NCBI GenBank assembly: GCA_002779235.1
Contig: PEXD01000049.1
Span: 1 to 17,015, forward strand
DNA length: 17,015 nt
From: Candidatus Woesearchaeota archaeon CG07_land_8_20_14_0_80_44_23
GTDB taxonomy: Archaea > Nanobdellota > Nanobdellia > Woesearchaeales > 0-14-0-80-44-23
Direction: 5' to 3'
Part shown: positions 1 to 7,196 of the stretch, one piece after another
Layout: the number at the start of each line of letters is the position of its first letter
Position numbering within the stretch: position 1 is the first letter of the stretch
Notes under the pieces: model-generated
What the model saw: only the letters and a program-made list of their open reading frames with translations
Told to the model about the DNA's origin: nothing
Database searches by the model: none
Made by a program: the position numbers and the translations under genes

Positions 1-90
1 CTTTGCATCCTAAAAATCCGCGATTAAGAGAGCGTCCGGTCAAACTCCGGACTTTAGTCCGGAGTAGGACGCTCTCAGCGGATTTTTATG
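1..90 (+). mobile_element. Right half of hairpin element (copy split by window ends)
   Basis: From base 5 this is identical to the right-hand part of the complete copies at 7438-7573 and 14141-14276. It contains a three-tier hairpin: outer stem AAAAATCCGC/GCGGATTTTT, middle stem GAGAGCGTCC/GGACGCTCTC, inner stem CTCCGGAC/GTCCGGAG with loop TTTA. It ends in the TTATG (86-90) seen at the right end of the other copies. The first bases, CTTTG, differ from the complete copies but complete a hairpin begun at the other end of the window (see 16943-17015). It lies just downstream of the cobA stop codon and could also act as a transcription terminator there. Confidence 0.85.
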
Positions 91-120
91 ATAATGGTAA
101 AGATACTTTTGTCATTAAAC

Positions 121-741
121 CTAAAAATCAATTCCCTTTCTCGCCTTTATTCCCCTGTTGTAGGGATGCTTCTCCATTACAACATGGCTTACGTAATCAG
201 CAAGCTCAAGTATCTCCCTAGGCAGGTTCCTGCCTCCTGTGAGTATGAGCTCGACCTCCCTTGGCTTTGACTTCATGACACTCAGAATTTCTTCAAGCGA
301 TATCATACCGAACTCAAGGGCATACATCGCTTCGTCAATTATCACAACATCATATTTGCCTGACTTCAGGGAGCTCTCTGCATCAGAAAGCCCTGCCTTT
401 GCCTGCTCCCTCTCCTTCCCACCTGCATTTTTGTTGAAGACATAAACAGGGGTCCCGAACTGCTTGACCTCAAAATTGGGAAGCTCATCCTGCACTTTGC
501 ATTCTCCAAGGTTCGGAATCCCTTTCAGAAGTTGGACAACCTTGACGCGCAGCCCGTGCCCGCAGGCCCTCAATGCCGTGCCAAGCGCAATAGAGGTCTT
601 GCCCCTGCCGTCGCCGTAATAGACGTGGACAAGCCCGCGCTCAAGGTGGGGATGCTTCTCTGATTTTTCGCAATCACTCTTGATCTCAGCAATCTTTTTT
701 TCCAATGCCCTTTCTACTGCCTTCTCGTCCAATTTTACCAT
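121..741 (-). CDS. cobA: ATP:cob(I)alamin adenosyltransferase (CobA/BtuR type)
   Basis: Transfers the 5'-deoxyadenosyl group of ATP to cob(I)alamin, making adenosylcobalamin in the cytoplasm. The 206-residue product is close to the usual family length of about 195-200. It has the unusual P-loop GDGRGKTS at residues 43-50, the strand VVIIDE in the middle, an LTGGR-like segment, and the characteristic C-terminal HPYNRGIKARKGIDF. It begins 21 bp after the stop of the class II ribonucleotide reductase gene, so the two are almost certainly co-transcribed with nrdR. The product supplies the cofactor that NrdJ needs. No corrin-ring synthesis genes are visible here, so corrinoid is probably salvaged (inference). 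The 5' region has a GGATGG stretch near the ATG. Identification is firm. Confidence 0.95.
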   Translation of the reverse strand: MVKLDEKAVERALEKKIAEIKSDCEKSEKHPHLERGLVHVYYGDGRGKTSIALGTALRACGHGLRVKVVQLLKGIPNLGECKVQDELPNFEVKQFGTPVYVFNKNAGGKEREQAKAGLSDAESSLKSGKYDVVIIDEAMYALEFGMISLEEILSVMKSKPREVELILTGGRNLPREILELADYVSHVVMEKHPYNRGIKARKGIDF

Positions 742-762
742 CTCATGTCCATCCTATCTATC

Positions 763-3267
763 TTATGAAACAGAGCACCTGCTCCAGCCGCAGCCCGGGC
801 AGCTCTCGCAGCCCTCTTCTGTCCTGAGCATTGTGCCGCAGACCGGGCACTTCGGAGAATCCTCGCCCGCAGATGGCGGCTCCTGATCATGCTTCACTGA
901 AAAGTCCTCCTGCTTCTTCTTTCCCGCATTGAGCACCTGGTTCTCTAGGCTGCCGTCCCTGTAAACAGTTATGCCGTTGCAGCCCAGGCTGTGCGCCAGC
1001 AGATAGGAGTTCTTCACATCATCAACAGTGGCTGTTGGCGGCATGTTGATTGTCTTCGAGATTGAGCTGTCTGTCCACCTCTGGAATGCCGCCTGCGCAT
1101 ACACATGCATCTCAGGAGCGATGTCAGCTGCTGTCACAAAAACGCTTTTCAGCTTCTCAGGAATGTTCCTGATGTTCTTCAGCGAGCCGAAATTGTTGGC
1201 AATCTCCTCAACCAGCTGCTGGCTGTACAGCCCTAAGTCCTTAATATGCTTCTCGAAAACCCTGTTGACATAATAGAAGTTCCCGATAACAACTCTCTTC
1301 TCAAAAACAATGCTGAATATCGGCTCAATGCCGCTGCTTGTGCCTGCAATCATTGAGATGCTTCCTGTCGGGGCGATAACTGTTGTAAAGGCATTCCTCA
1401 GTCCGTATTTCTTTATTTCCTCAGAGACCTTGTTCCAGTCCTGCTTCCAGGACTCGGGATGGTAGAATCCCTCAAAGGGCATCTTGCCGTCAGGATAGAA
1501 GCTCTCGGAATAAAGCGGGAAGACGCCTCTCTCCTTCGCGAGCTCAATGCTCTCAAGCTTTGAGTGGAAGTTTATGAACTCCATAACCTCTTCCATCAGC
1601 TTCAGCCCCTCTTCGGAATCGTATTTCACGCCCATCTCATAAAGGAAATCACCCACGCCCATAATTCCAAGCCCTATCTTCCTTGACTTCCTTGTCTGCT
1701 CCCTTATCTTCTCAAATGGGAAGTTGTTTATGTCGTTGATGTTGTCAAGGAACCTTGTTGCAATCCTGACTGTCTCTGCAAGCGCCTGCCAGTCAATGTA
1801 TTTTTCTCCCTGCTCTGTGCTTCTTGCAAAGTCATAGATGTTGATGCTTCCGAGGTTGCAGGACTCATTTGGGTAGAGCAGCACCTCGCCGCAGGGATTT
1901 GTGGTGGTAATAGGGCCCATGCACTTCAGCAGGGGGTTGTGCCTGTTGAGGTTGTCCATGAAAAGCAGCCCCGGCTCTGCGAAGTTCCTCGCCTCGTAAG
2001 CGATTGTGTCAAATATCCTCTGGGGGTCAACCTCAGCAACTGCCTTTCCGTCCCTCGGATTTCTGAGTGGGAATGGCTTCTTGTCCTTGTAGCACTCCCA
2101 GAACTCGGCAGTGAGCAGCACTGAGATGTTGAAGTTCTTGAGCATCGCATTGCCCTCCTTCGCCTTTATGAAAAGCTCTATGTCAGGGTGGTCTACATTG
2201 AGGATGCCCATGTTGGCGCCCCTCCTTATCCCGCCCTGGCTTACCACCTCTGTCATCTTGTCATAGAGTGTCATGAAGCTTATGGGCCCTGATGCAACCC
2301 CGCTCGTTGACTTCACCAGGTCGCCTGCAGGCCTCAGCTTTGAGAAGTTGTAGCCGCAGCCGCCCCCTGACTTGAATATCATCGCAGCATCCTTCAGGGT
2401 GTTCATGATGCTGTCCATGCTGTCGTCTATCCCAAGCACGAAGCAGGCGCTTCCCATCCCGTGGACGTTCCCGAAATTCGCGAGCGCAGGGGTGTTGGGC
2501 ATGAACCGCTTGGCAACCACGAGATTGTAATATTCAGTGATTTCCTGCTCGTGCGATGAGAGCACGCCCGAGAACATCATCTCAATTATTTCAGAGAACC
2601 TTTTTTTCATTGCGCCTTCGGAGTCAAGCAGTCGGTATGCCCTTGCGAGGGTCATGACATGGTGGATGTTCAAAGGATACTTCCCTATTGACAGCTTCAT
2701 CTCAACATACTCTGGAAACTTCTTCTCATCAATTGAGTGGTCATGCTGATGCTCAGAGTGCTCCCTGCTGTAGAGCAGGGGGTCGTGAAGCATGTCCCCT
2801 ATGCCGTCATTGACAGCGCATCTTGTGAAGAGTTCCTTCGGGCTCTCAATTATATTTCCCTTATTGTCCTTCTTCAGGTAGCGGGAGGCAAGAACGCGCA
2901 GGGCATTGGCGTCGAACTCCTTGTCAACCTCGTCAAGGGTTTGCTTGTTTAGTATCGCCCTCTTCTCATTTCTCAGCTTCTCGCGCTCGTTCCTGTAAAG
3001 TATGTAATCCTTTGCGACAGCCGCCTCTCCCATCTTTATAAGGGTTATCTCCACAATGTCCTGAATCTGCTCAACATTGGGCGTTTCGTCTGGGAAGTTC
3101 TTCTCAAGGAGCTCCACCACCTTCTGGGATGCCCTCTCTGCAAACTTCCTGTCTATTCTTCCGAGATCCTTCAATGCCATGAATATCGCGTTCTGTATCT
3201 TGGAGTTGTCAAAGTCAACTATGCTTCCGTCGCGCTTCACTACCTTTTTTATACTGCACTTCTCCAT
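763..3267 (-). CDS. nrdJ: Adenosylcobalamin-dependent (class II) ribonucleotide reductase
   Basis: Reduces ribonucleotides to deoxyribonucleotides using adenosylcobalamin as radical source. The 834-residue protein has an N-terminal ATP cone (about 1-95) for allosteric control. The reductase barrel follows, with MPNTPALANFG (256-266), the GSAC cysteine C275, SGGGCGYNFSKLRP (300-313), the active-site N457-P-C459-G-E461 with C470 nearby, and PTGSIS followed by the SSGIEP segment. The C-terminus is rich in cysteines (C807, C810, C820, C823, C826, C831) and fits the redox/zinc tail of class II enzymes. The neighbouring adenosyltransferase gene and the lack of nrdB or nrdG support class II. It lies 19 bp downstream of nrdR and 21 bp upstream of cobA. 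A GAGGCGGT ribosome-site-like stretch precedes the ATG. Confidence 0.95.
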   Translation of the reverse strand: MEKCSIKKVVKRDGSIVDFDNSKIQNAIFMALKDLGRIDRKFAERASQKVVELLEKNFPDETPNVEQIQDIVEITLIKMGEAAVAKDYILYRNEREKLRNEKRAILNKQTLDEVDKEFDANALRVLASRYLKKDNKGNIIESPKELFTRCAVNDGIGDMLHDPLLYSREHSEHQHDHSIDEKKFPEYVEMKLSIGKYPLNIHHVMTLARAYRLLDSEGAMKKRFSEIIEMMFSGVLSSHEQEITEYYNLVVAKRFMPNTPALANFGNVHGMGSACFVLGIDDSMDSIMNTLKDAAMIFKSGGGCGYNFSKLRPAGDLVKSTSGVASGPISFMTLYDKMTEVVSQGGIRRGANMGILNVDHPDIELFIKAKEGNAMLKNFNISVLLTAEFWECYKDKKPFPLRNPRDGKAVAEVDPQRIFDTIAYEARNFAEPGLLFMDNLNRHNPLLKCMGPITTTNPCGEVLLYPNESCNLGSINIYDFARSTEQGEKYIDWQALAETVRIATRFLDNINDINNFPFEKIREQTRKSRKIGLGIMGVGDFLYEMGVKYDSEEGLKLMEEVMEFINFHSKLESIELAKERGVFPLYSESFYPDGKMPFEGFYHPESWKQDWNKVSEEIKKYGLRNAFTTVIAPTGSISMIAGTSSGIEPIFSIVFEKRVVIGNFYYVNRVFEKHIKDLGLYSQQLVEEIANNFGSLKNIRNIPEKLKSVFVTAADIAPEMHVYAQAAFQRWTDSSISKTINMPPTATVDDVKNSYLLAHSLGCNGITVYRDGSLENQVLNAGKKKQEDFSVKHDQEPPSAGEDSPKCPVCGTMLRTEEGCESCPGCGWSRCSVS

Positions 3268-3286
3268 AAAACCGCCTCTCTTTTTT

Positions 3287-3748
3287 TCATCTGGAAGGCT
3301 TGCCCTCCTTTATCAGCTTCTTCAGCTCCTCCTCAAAGTCCGTTATGTCCTCAAATTCGCGGTAAACAGACGCAAACCTTATGAATGCAATCTTGTCAAC
3401 TTTTTTCAGGCGGGCCATCACCATGTCCCCAAGGTGCTTGCTCTTCACCTCAAGGATGCCGTTGTCAAGGACTTTAGCCTCTATCTCATCGGCTATCTGG
3501 TTTATCTGCTCCACAGAAACAGGCCTTTTCTCGCAGGCCTTGATTATGCCGCTTTTCAGCTTTTCCTTTGAGAAAATCTCGCGCCTGCTGTCCTTCTTTA
3601 TGACCATTATCGGGGAATGCTCAATGTTCTCATAAGTGGTGAAGCGCTTCCCGCACTTCTCGCACTCCCTCCTTCTCCTTGTTCCGGAGTCGCTCTCCCT
3701 TGTCTCAAGCACAACAGTGTTTTCAAAACCGCAAAATGGGCACTTCAT
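3287..3748 (-). CDS. nrdR: Transcriptional repressor NrdR
   Basis: Nucleotide-sensing repressor of ribonucleotide reductase genes. The product is 153 residues, the usual NrdR length, starting at the ATG whose protein reads MKCPFCG. A longer frame opens 30 bp upstream, but a GGAGAG ribosome site 7 bp before the ATG at 3748 and the family alignment decide for the shorter form. The N-terminus is a zinc ribbon (C3, C6, C29, C32), followed by the TRRRRECEKC DNA-binding region and an ATP-cone domain (about 46-136) that senses ATP/dATP. It is the first gene of nrdR-nrdJ-cobA, and two NrdR-box-like palindromes lie just upstream, implying autoregulation of the whole operon (inference). NrdR is mainly known from bacteria; its use here in an archaeal promoter setting is noteworthy. 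Confidence 0.95.
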   Translation of the reverse strand: MKCPFCGFENTVVLETRESDSGTRRRRECEKCGKRFTTYENIEHSPIMVIKKDSRREIFSKEKLKSGIIKACEKRPVSVEQINQIADEIEAKVLDNGILEVKSKHLGDMVMARLKKVDKIAFIRFASVYREFEDITDFEEELKKLIKEGKPSR

Positions 3749-3774
3749 TTCAAAACTCTCCAGTAACAGCACAA

Positions 3775-3790
3775 ACACTATACCTAGGGA
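3775..3790. promoter_or_regulatory. NrdR-box-like site 1
   Basis: ACACTATACCTAGGGA matches 12 of 16 positions of the known NrdR box ACACWATATATWGTGT by hand count. It starts 31 bp from the second site, about three helical turns, which is the typical tandem arrangement. It lies 27 bp before the nrdR start and probably just downstream of the transcription start. Confidence 0.7.
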
Positions 3791-3805
3791 TTTTACCCAC
3801 CCTAA

Positions 3806-3821
3806 ACACTACATCTAGTAT
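3806..3821. promoter_or_regulatory. NrdR-box-like site 2
   Basis: ACACTACATCTAGTAT matches 13 of 16 positions of the NrdR box consensus by hand count. It overlaps a TATA-like CATATACT on the minus strand (about 3818-3825), and a second candidate TATA element (TATATTTAAA, about 3840-3849) lies just beyond. A bound repressor could therefore block TBP or the transcription start. Confidence 0.7.
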
Positions 3822-3943
3822 ATGCCCTTAATGGCGCTCATTTAAATATATTGTTGTCTGCGAAAATAGAAGAAGCAAAACAATATAAAACAAATGTTAT
3901 TATCAAAAAAATATTTTGCAGAAACATTTACTTTCACTCAAAT

Positions 3944-4063
3944 ATGCCGCCTCCAAAACTTATGTTATCTTTCCATCAAAGTGCTGTGCCCCCGTAGGGG
4001 CCAACCCCGCACCAAAACGCACACAATAATTTTCTCAATTAAGTTTTGGCTTTAAGGCGGCAT
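3944..4063. ncRNA. Candidate structured RNA or structured leader
   Basis: This block lies in the 338-bp gene-free stretch between nrdR and the thymidylate kinase gene. Its ends are complementary: ATGCCGCCT (3944-3952) with AGGCGGCAT (4055-4063), then CCAAAACTTA (3953-3962) with TAAGTTTTGG (4040-4049). That gives 19 pairs interrupted only by the 5-base bulge CTTTA. Inside is a GC-rich core with GTGC/GCAC and CCCC/GGGG/CCCC runs that can form alternative hairpins. The strand of transcription is not known. On the minus strand it would lie about 200 bases ahead of nrdR, so it could be a leader element. I do not recognise it as a known riboswitch or RNA family, and no open frame is visible in it. 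Confidence 0.45.
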
Positions 4064-4086
4064 TTATTAAAGAACAATAGAATTAT

Positions 4087-4860
4087 TCACTGCCCTGAAA
4101 AGCCGGATATTTCATGGTCCTTCACGGGCTCTTCTGGCTTTGAAGCCCTCTTCTTCAGGAAATCCTCCCAGATGGAGATTGCCTCCCTGCTTGTCTCATC
4201 AACGCTCTTTGGCGGGTCAGTGTCAATGTATGCCACAGCTGACTTCATATTCTCAAAGAGCTGCTTCAGCCACATGCTTGCGTAGCGCTCAGCAATTTTC
4301 CTCTGAAATAGCAGATTCTCAAATATTGACTTCCTGGGCCTCTCTTCTATCCTCTGCATGATAACCTCAGGCGATGCCCGCGTTATAATCAGCAGGTCAG
4401 GAGCATAATCCAGCGCCAGCTTGTTCCCAGGCAGGCGCATCAGGTCAATGAGCGCAATCTTGCTCTCCACCGGCTGGTAGACAAGCGAGGTTATAACCCC
4501 CCTGTCCTGGAAGACAAACTTTCCTGCCTTCAGCGCCGGGATTATAACCCTGTTGTAGAGTATCTCCCTGTCAAGTGCAAATGCCTGGGCAAGCGAGAGC
4601 GCAGAATACTTCCTCTCTGACTGCGCCACCATCTCCTCCTTTATCGCCTTGCCCACGTAGACAAAAGTCGGCTCAGAAGAGATGATTGCATCAGCAGCAT
4701 AAATTTCATCAAACCCGGGAAAGCAGTTTTTCTCCTCATAGTAGCGCTCAAGGTTCAGAACCTTCATGCTGTGCGAGCGCACCCAGGACTCAAGGGAGCC
4801 GATTACAACGCTCTTCCCAGAGCCATCTGGCCCGTCCACCATCACAAATACTCCCTTCAT
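4087..4860 (-). CDS. Thymidylate-kinase-like P-loop nucleoside/nucleotide kinase
   Basis: Probably phosphorylates dTMP to dTDP, or a related (deoxy)nucleoside monophosphate. The 257-residue protein begins with strand VFVMVDG and P-loop GPDGSGKS (10-17). A SEPT segment (62-65) stands where thymidylate kinases have REP, DRE is at 97-99, and the DR motif in FQDRGVITSLVYQ is at 119-120. The C-terminal 40 residues are a charged extension beyond the usual length of about 210. GGGG lies close to the ATG, with TATA-like ATTATATATT about 37 bp upstream. It stands between the ribonucleotide reductase operon and a nucleotidyltransferase gene on the same strand, which suits a role in dNTP supply. The family is clear; exact substrate is not, since the REP arginine is missing. 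Confidence 0.8.
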   Translation of the reverse strand: MKGVFVMVDGPDGSGKSVVIGSLESWVRSHSMKVLNLERYYEEKNCFPGFDEIYAADAIISSEPTFVYVGKAIKEEMVAQSERKYSALSLAQAFALDREILYNRVIIPALKAGKFVFQDRGVITSLVYQPVESKIALIDLMRLPGNKLALDYAPDLLIITRASPEVIMQRIEERPRKSIFENLLFQRKIAERYASMWLKQLFENMKSAVAYIDTDPPKSVDETSREAISIWEDFLKKRASKPEEPVKDHEISGFSGQ

Positions 4861-4928
4861 TCCAACCCCAAATCATATAAAAGTATTAGAGAATATATAA
4901 TTTTTGCGGGAAAAACTTAAAAATTGGT

Positions 4929-5315
4929 TTATTCCTTCCTTCCCCTTTCCTTCAGGTAGTTCTCAATCAGCAGGATGTCCCGCTGGTCCTTCTCCCTTGC
5001 CATGAGGCGCTTCCACCTGAGCACATCTGCTAGCCGGACAAATCTTATGGTGTCAATGATGTCAGAGTCCTCAATGAGCTTTGCGACATCGTCAAAATAG
5101 GGGCAGCTTTTGTAGATGTTGATATTCCCAATCTGAATAAGCTTGTCTCCCTTTACAGGATGGCTCTTTGCGAGCTCATTCCAGAGATTCTTTGTGACAA
5201 TTATGTCAATGTCTTTGTTCTCCCTCATCTTTCTGATTGCGAGGGGGCCGCTCCCGAAAATTGAATACTCGCCTTCGGGCAGATTCAGCGCCTTAAACTC
5301 GTCAAGGTATTTCAT
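4929..5315 (-). CDS. Small nucleotidyltransferase-fold protein (Pol beta superfamily)
   Basis: A 128-residue protein with the signature of minimal nucleotidyltransferases: a GSG turn at 21-23 followed by the acidic pair D35 and D37 in KDIDIIV. The rest is a short alpha/beta domain and a helical tail (RWKRLMAREKDQRDILLIENYLKERGRKE). Such proteins transfer NMP groups to small molecules, proteins or RNA, or act as antitoxins; the substrate cannot be read from the sequence. The frame is open upstream to 5387, but the ATG at 5315 is preferred because a TATA element (TTTAAA, 5338-5343) lies 25 bp before it, and the longer form would run into the divergent enolase promoter. No HEPN partner gene is adjacent. 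Confidence 0.75.
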   Translation of the reverse strand: MKYLDEFKALNLPEGEYSIFGSGPLAIRKMRENKDIDIIVTKNLWNELAKSHPVKGDKLIQIGNINIYKSCPYFDDVAKLIEDSDIIDTIRFVRLADVLRWKRLMAREKDQRDILLIENYLKERGRKE

Positions 5316-5337
5316 GGAATGAAAGTTGCTTTCCTGC

Positions 5338-5343
5338 TTTAAA
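5338..5343 (-). promoter_or_regulatory. TATA box of the nucleotidyltransferase gene
   Basis: ATTTAAAG on the minus strand is centred about 25 bp before the ATG at 5315. This predicts a leaderless transcript and fixes the start codon. Confidence 0.55.
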
Positions 5344-5374
5344 TAATTAACTGAAAAATGCTCCTTATCGAAAA

Positions 5375-5382
5375 CTTTATAA
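5375..5382 (+). promoter_or_regulatory. TATA box of the enolase gene
   Basis: CTTTATAA is centred about 27 bp before the enolase ATG at 5406, with no ribosome site nearer than the ATG. This is the spacing expected for a leaderless archaeal mRNA. Confidence 0.6.
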
Positions 5383-5405
5383 TTCACCAGCCCAAAGGAA
5401 GCAGC

Positions 5406-6713
5406 ATGGCAGGATTTAAGATACTAAATGTCAAGGCCAGGGAAGTTCTTGACTCAAGGGGAAACCCGACTGTCGAGGCAGATGTAACAACAAGCAAAGC
5501 AATAGGCAGGGCAATTGTGCCAAGCGGGGCGTCAACAGGAAGCTATGAGGCATTGGAGCTCCGCGACAAGGAAAAGAGATACCTCGGCAAGGGCGTTCTC
5601 AAGGCGGTCTCAAATGTCAATGAGAAGATAGGACCCAGGATTCTCGGAATGAGTTGCAGGAAGCAGAAGGCAATAGACCACCTTATGATAAATCTTGATG
5701 GAACTGCAAACAAGTCAGGGCTGGGAGCAAATGCAATACTCTCTGTCAGCATGGCGTGCTCGAGGGCAGCTTCCCTTGCTGCAAGGCAGCCGCTGTACAA
5801 ATATCTCAAGGGAGTTGCAAAGGGAAAAGGGCTTTCAGATGAATTCATCCTTCCAATCCCATTCTCAAATGTGATAAACGGCGGGAGGCATGCTGGCTCA
5901 GCGCTGAAGATACAGGAATTCATGATAGTTCCCGTAGGAGCAAAATCATTCAGGGAAGCAACAGAGATGGTTGCAGAAACATACCACAACCTGAAAAAGC
6001 AGCTTGAGCAGAAGTTCGGCAAAAGCGCTGTAAATGTCGGGGATGAGGGCGGCTTTGCACCGCCCATGAATACTGCTGAAGAGGCGCTCGCAGCGCTTGA
6101 AAAGGTGATAGATGACTCAGGCTACACAGGGAAGGTGAAGATTGCAATAGACTCTGCTGCCTCTGAATTCTTCTCCGAGGGGAAATACAATCTTGAAAAG
6201 CCCTACTCAGCAGATGAGTTGATTGACTACTACATGCAGCTTGCTGACTCATACCCAATTGTCTCATTTGAGGACCCGTTTGACCAGGATGACTTCCTTT
6301 CATTCAGGAAATTAACTGCAAGAATCTCTGCAAAATATGGAGACAAAATCCAGATTGTGGGAGACGACTTGCTTGCCACAAATGTAAAGAGGATAAAGAC
6401 GGCAATAAGGAGGAAGGCATGCACTGCCCTGCTGCTGAAAGTCAACCAGATAGGCACGCTTACAGAGGCGATAAACGCGGCAAAGCTAGCAATGAAAAAC
6501 AACTGGCGGGTTATGGTCAGCCACAGGAGCGGAGAGAGCGAGGATACTTTCATCGCAGACCTCAGCGTGGCTCTCGCATGCGGGCAGATAAAGCTCGGCG
6601 CTCCATGCAGGACAGAGCGCACTGCAAAGTTCAACCAGCTGATGAGAATAGAGGAGGAACTCTCTGCAGAGGGCAAAGCAGTTTACGCCGGCTCAAGATT
6701 CACCTTCCGATGA
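5406..6713 (+). CDS. eno: Enolase (phosphopyruvate hydratase)
   Basis: Interconverts 2-phosphoglycerate and phosphoenolpyruvate in glycolysis and gluconeogenesis. The product has 435 residues, normal for the family. It shows the N-terminal VLDSRGNPTVE, the substrate-loop SGASTG (40-45) and catalytic E214 in GDEGGFAP. Metal ligands are in IDSAAS (D249), FEDPF (E289) and GDD (D320). Catalytic K345 is in LLKVNQIGT, and SHRSGESED is at 372-380. The frame is open back to 5358, but the ATG at 5406 matches the family start and sits 27 bp after a TATA box. It is transcribed divergently from the nucleotidyltransferase gene. Complete and intact. Confidence 0.97.
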   Translation: MAGFKILNVKAREVLDSRGNPTVEADVTTSKAIGRAIVPSGASTGSYEALELRDKEKRYLGKGVLKAVSNVNEKIGPRILGMSCRKQKAIDHLMINLDGTANKSGLGANAILSVSMACSRAASLAARQPLYKYLKGVAKGKGLSDEFILPIPFSNVINGGRHAGSALKIQEFMIVPVGAKSFREATEMVAETYHNLKKQLEQKFGKSAVNVGDEGGFAPPMNTAEEALAALEKVIDDSGYTGKVKIAIDSAASEFFSEGKYNLEKPYSADELIDYYMQLADSYPIVSFEDPFDQDDFLSFRKLTARISAKYGDKIQIVGDDLLATNVKRIKTAIRRKACTALLLKVNQIGTLTEAINAAKLAMKNNWRVMVSHRSGESEDTFIADLSVALACGQIKLGAPCRTERTAKFNQLMRIEEELSAEGKAVYAGSRFTFR

Positions 6714-6764
6714 TGAGAAAGAATTAAAAAGGAAGCACTATTAGGAAATTCAGGGGATGGAAAA

Positions 6765-7187
6765 ATGAGATATCATTGCAAGAGCGCAATAATAGGGAAG
6801 AAGAACAACAAGGGTGTCTTCCTGAATGAGGACAAATACCTTGAGACAGCCCCTGTCTTCGTGAACCTCTGCACCAAGAACGACCCCCACCTTACAGCAG
6901 AGATACCTTTCAAGTTCCTTGAGTTTGAGGTGCACAAGGTTGTGATAAGGGGGCTTGACGTCTATTACCTCATACCCGGCACAGACCTTGTGATAAACAA
7001 CCTCGACTACCTTGACATAGATTTTGACGGCCCCCACCTTTACGTCTCAGGGAAGCAGAAGAAGACAAACCCGAAGAAGAGGGAGCCGCTCCCAAGCTAC
7101 CTTCTTAAGCTTCTCAGGAAAGCCGACGAAACAGTAGGAGTGGGAAAGTTCAAGAAGACATTCGCAAAGAAGCCCCAGAAAAAGTGA
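6765..7187 (+). CDS. Conserved-looking protein of unknown function
   Basis: I do not recognise this 140-residue protein. The N-terminal two thirds look like a compact alpha/beta or beta-rich fold with no membrane segment or signal peptide. The last 45 residues are basic (many K and R, ending KTFAKKPQKK), which suggests contact with nucleic acid or ribosome (inference). The start is supported by GGGG at 6753-6756, 8 bp before the ATG. It follows enolase on the same strand with a 51-bp gap, so it may be read from the enolase promoter or from a weak AT-rich element near 6722. Codon use resembles the enolase and ribonucleotide reductase genes, unlike the AT-rich genes that begin at 7197. It ends 9 bp from the convergent MazG-like gene. 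Confidence 0.75.
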   Translation: MRYHCKSAIIGKKNNKGVFLNEDKYLETAPVFVNLCTKNDPHLTAEIPFKFLEFEVHKVVIRGLDVYYLIPGTDLVINNLDYLDIDFDGPHLYVSGKQKKTNPKKREPLPSYLLKLLRKADETVGVGKFKKTFAKKPQKK

Positions 7188-7196
7188 AGATTAATT

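Noticed and set aside
3944..4063. Cobalamin riboswitch ahead of nrdR-nrdJ-cobA
   Set aside because: The conserved core sequences of the cobalamin riboswitch are not visible on either strand, and the length is short for that class.
5543..6676. Three long minus-strand frames opposite enolase (174, 117 and 148 codons)
   Set aside because: They lie entirely antisense to a certain gene and have low-complexity, Ser/Leu-rich translations typical of shadow frames.
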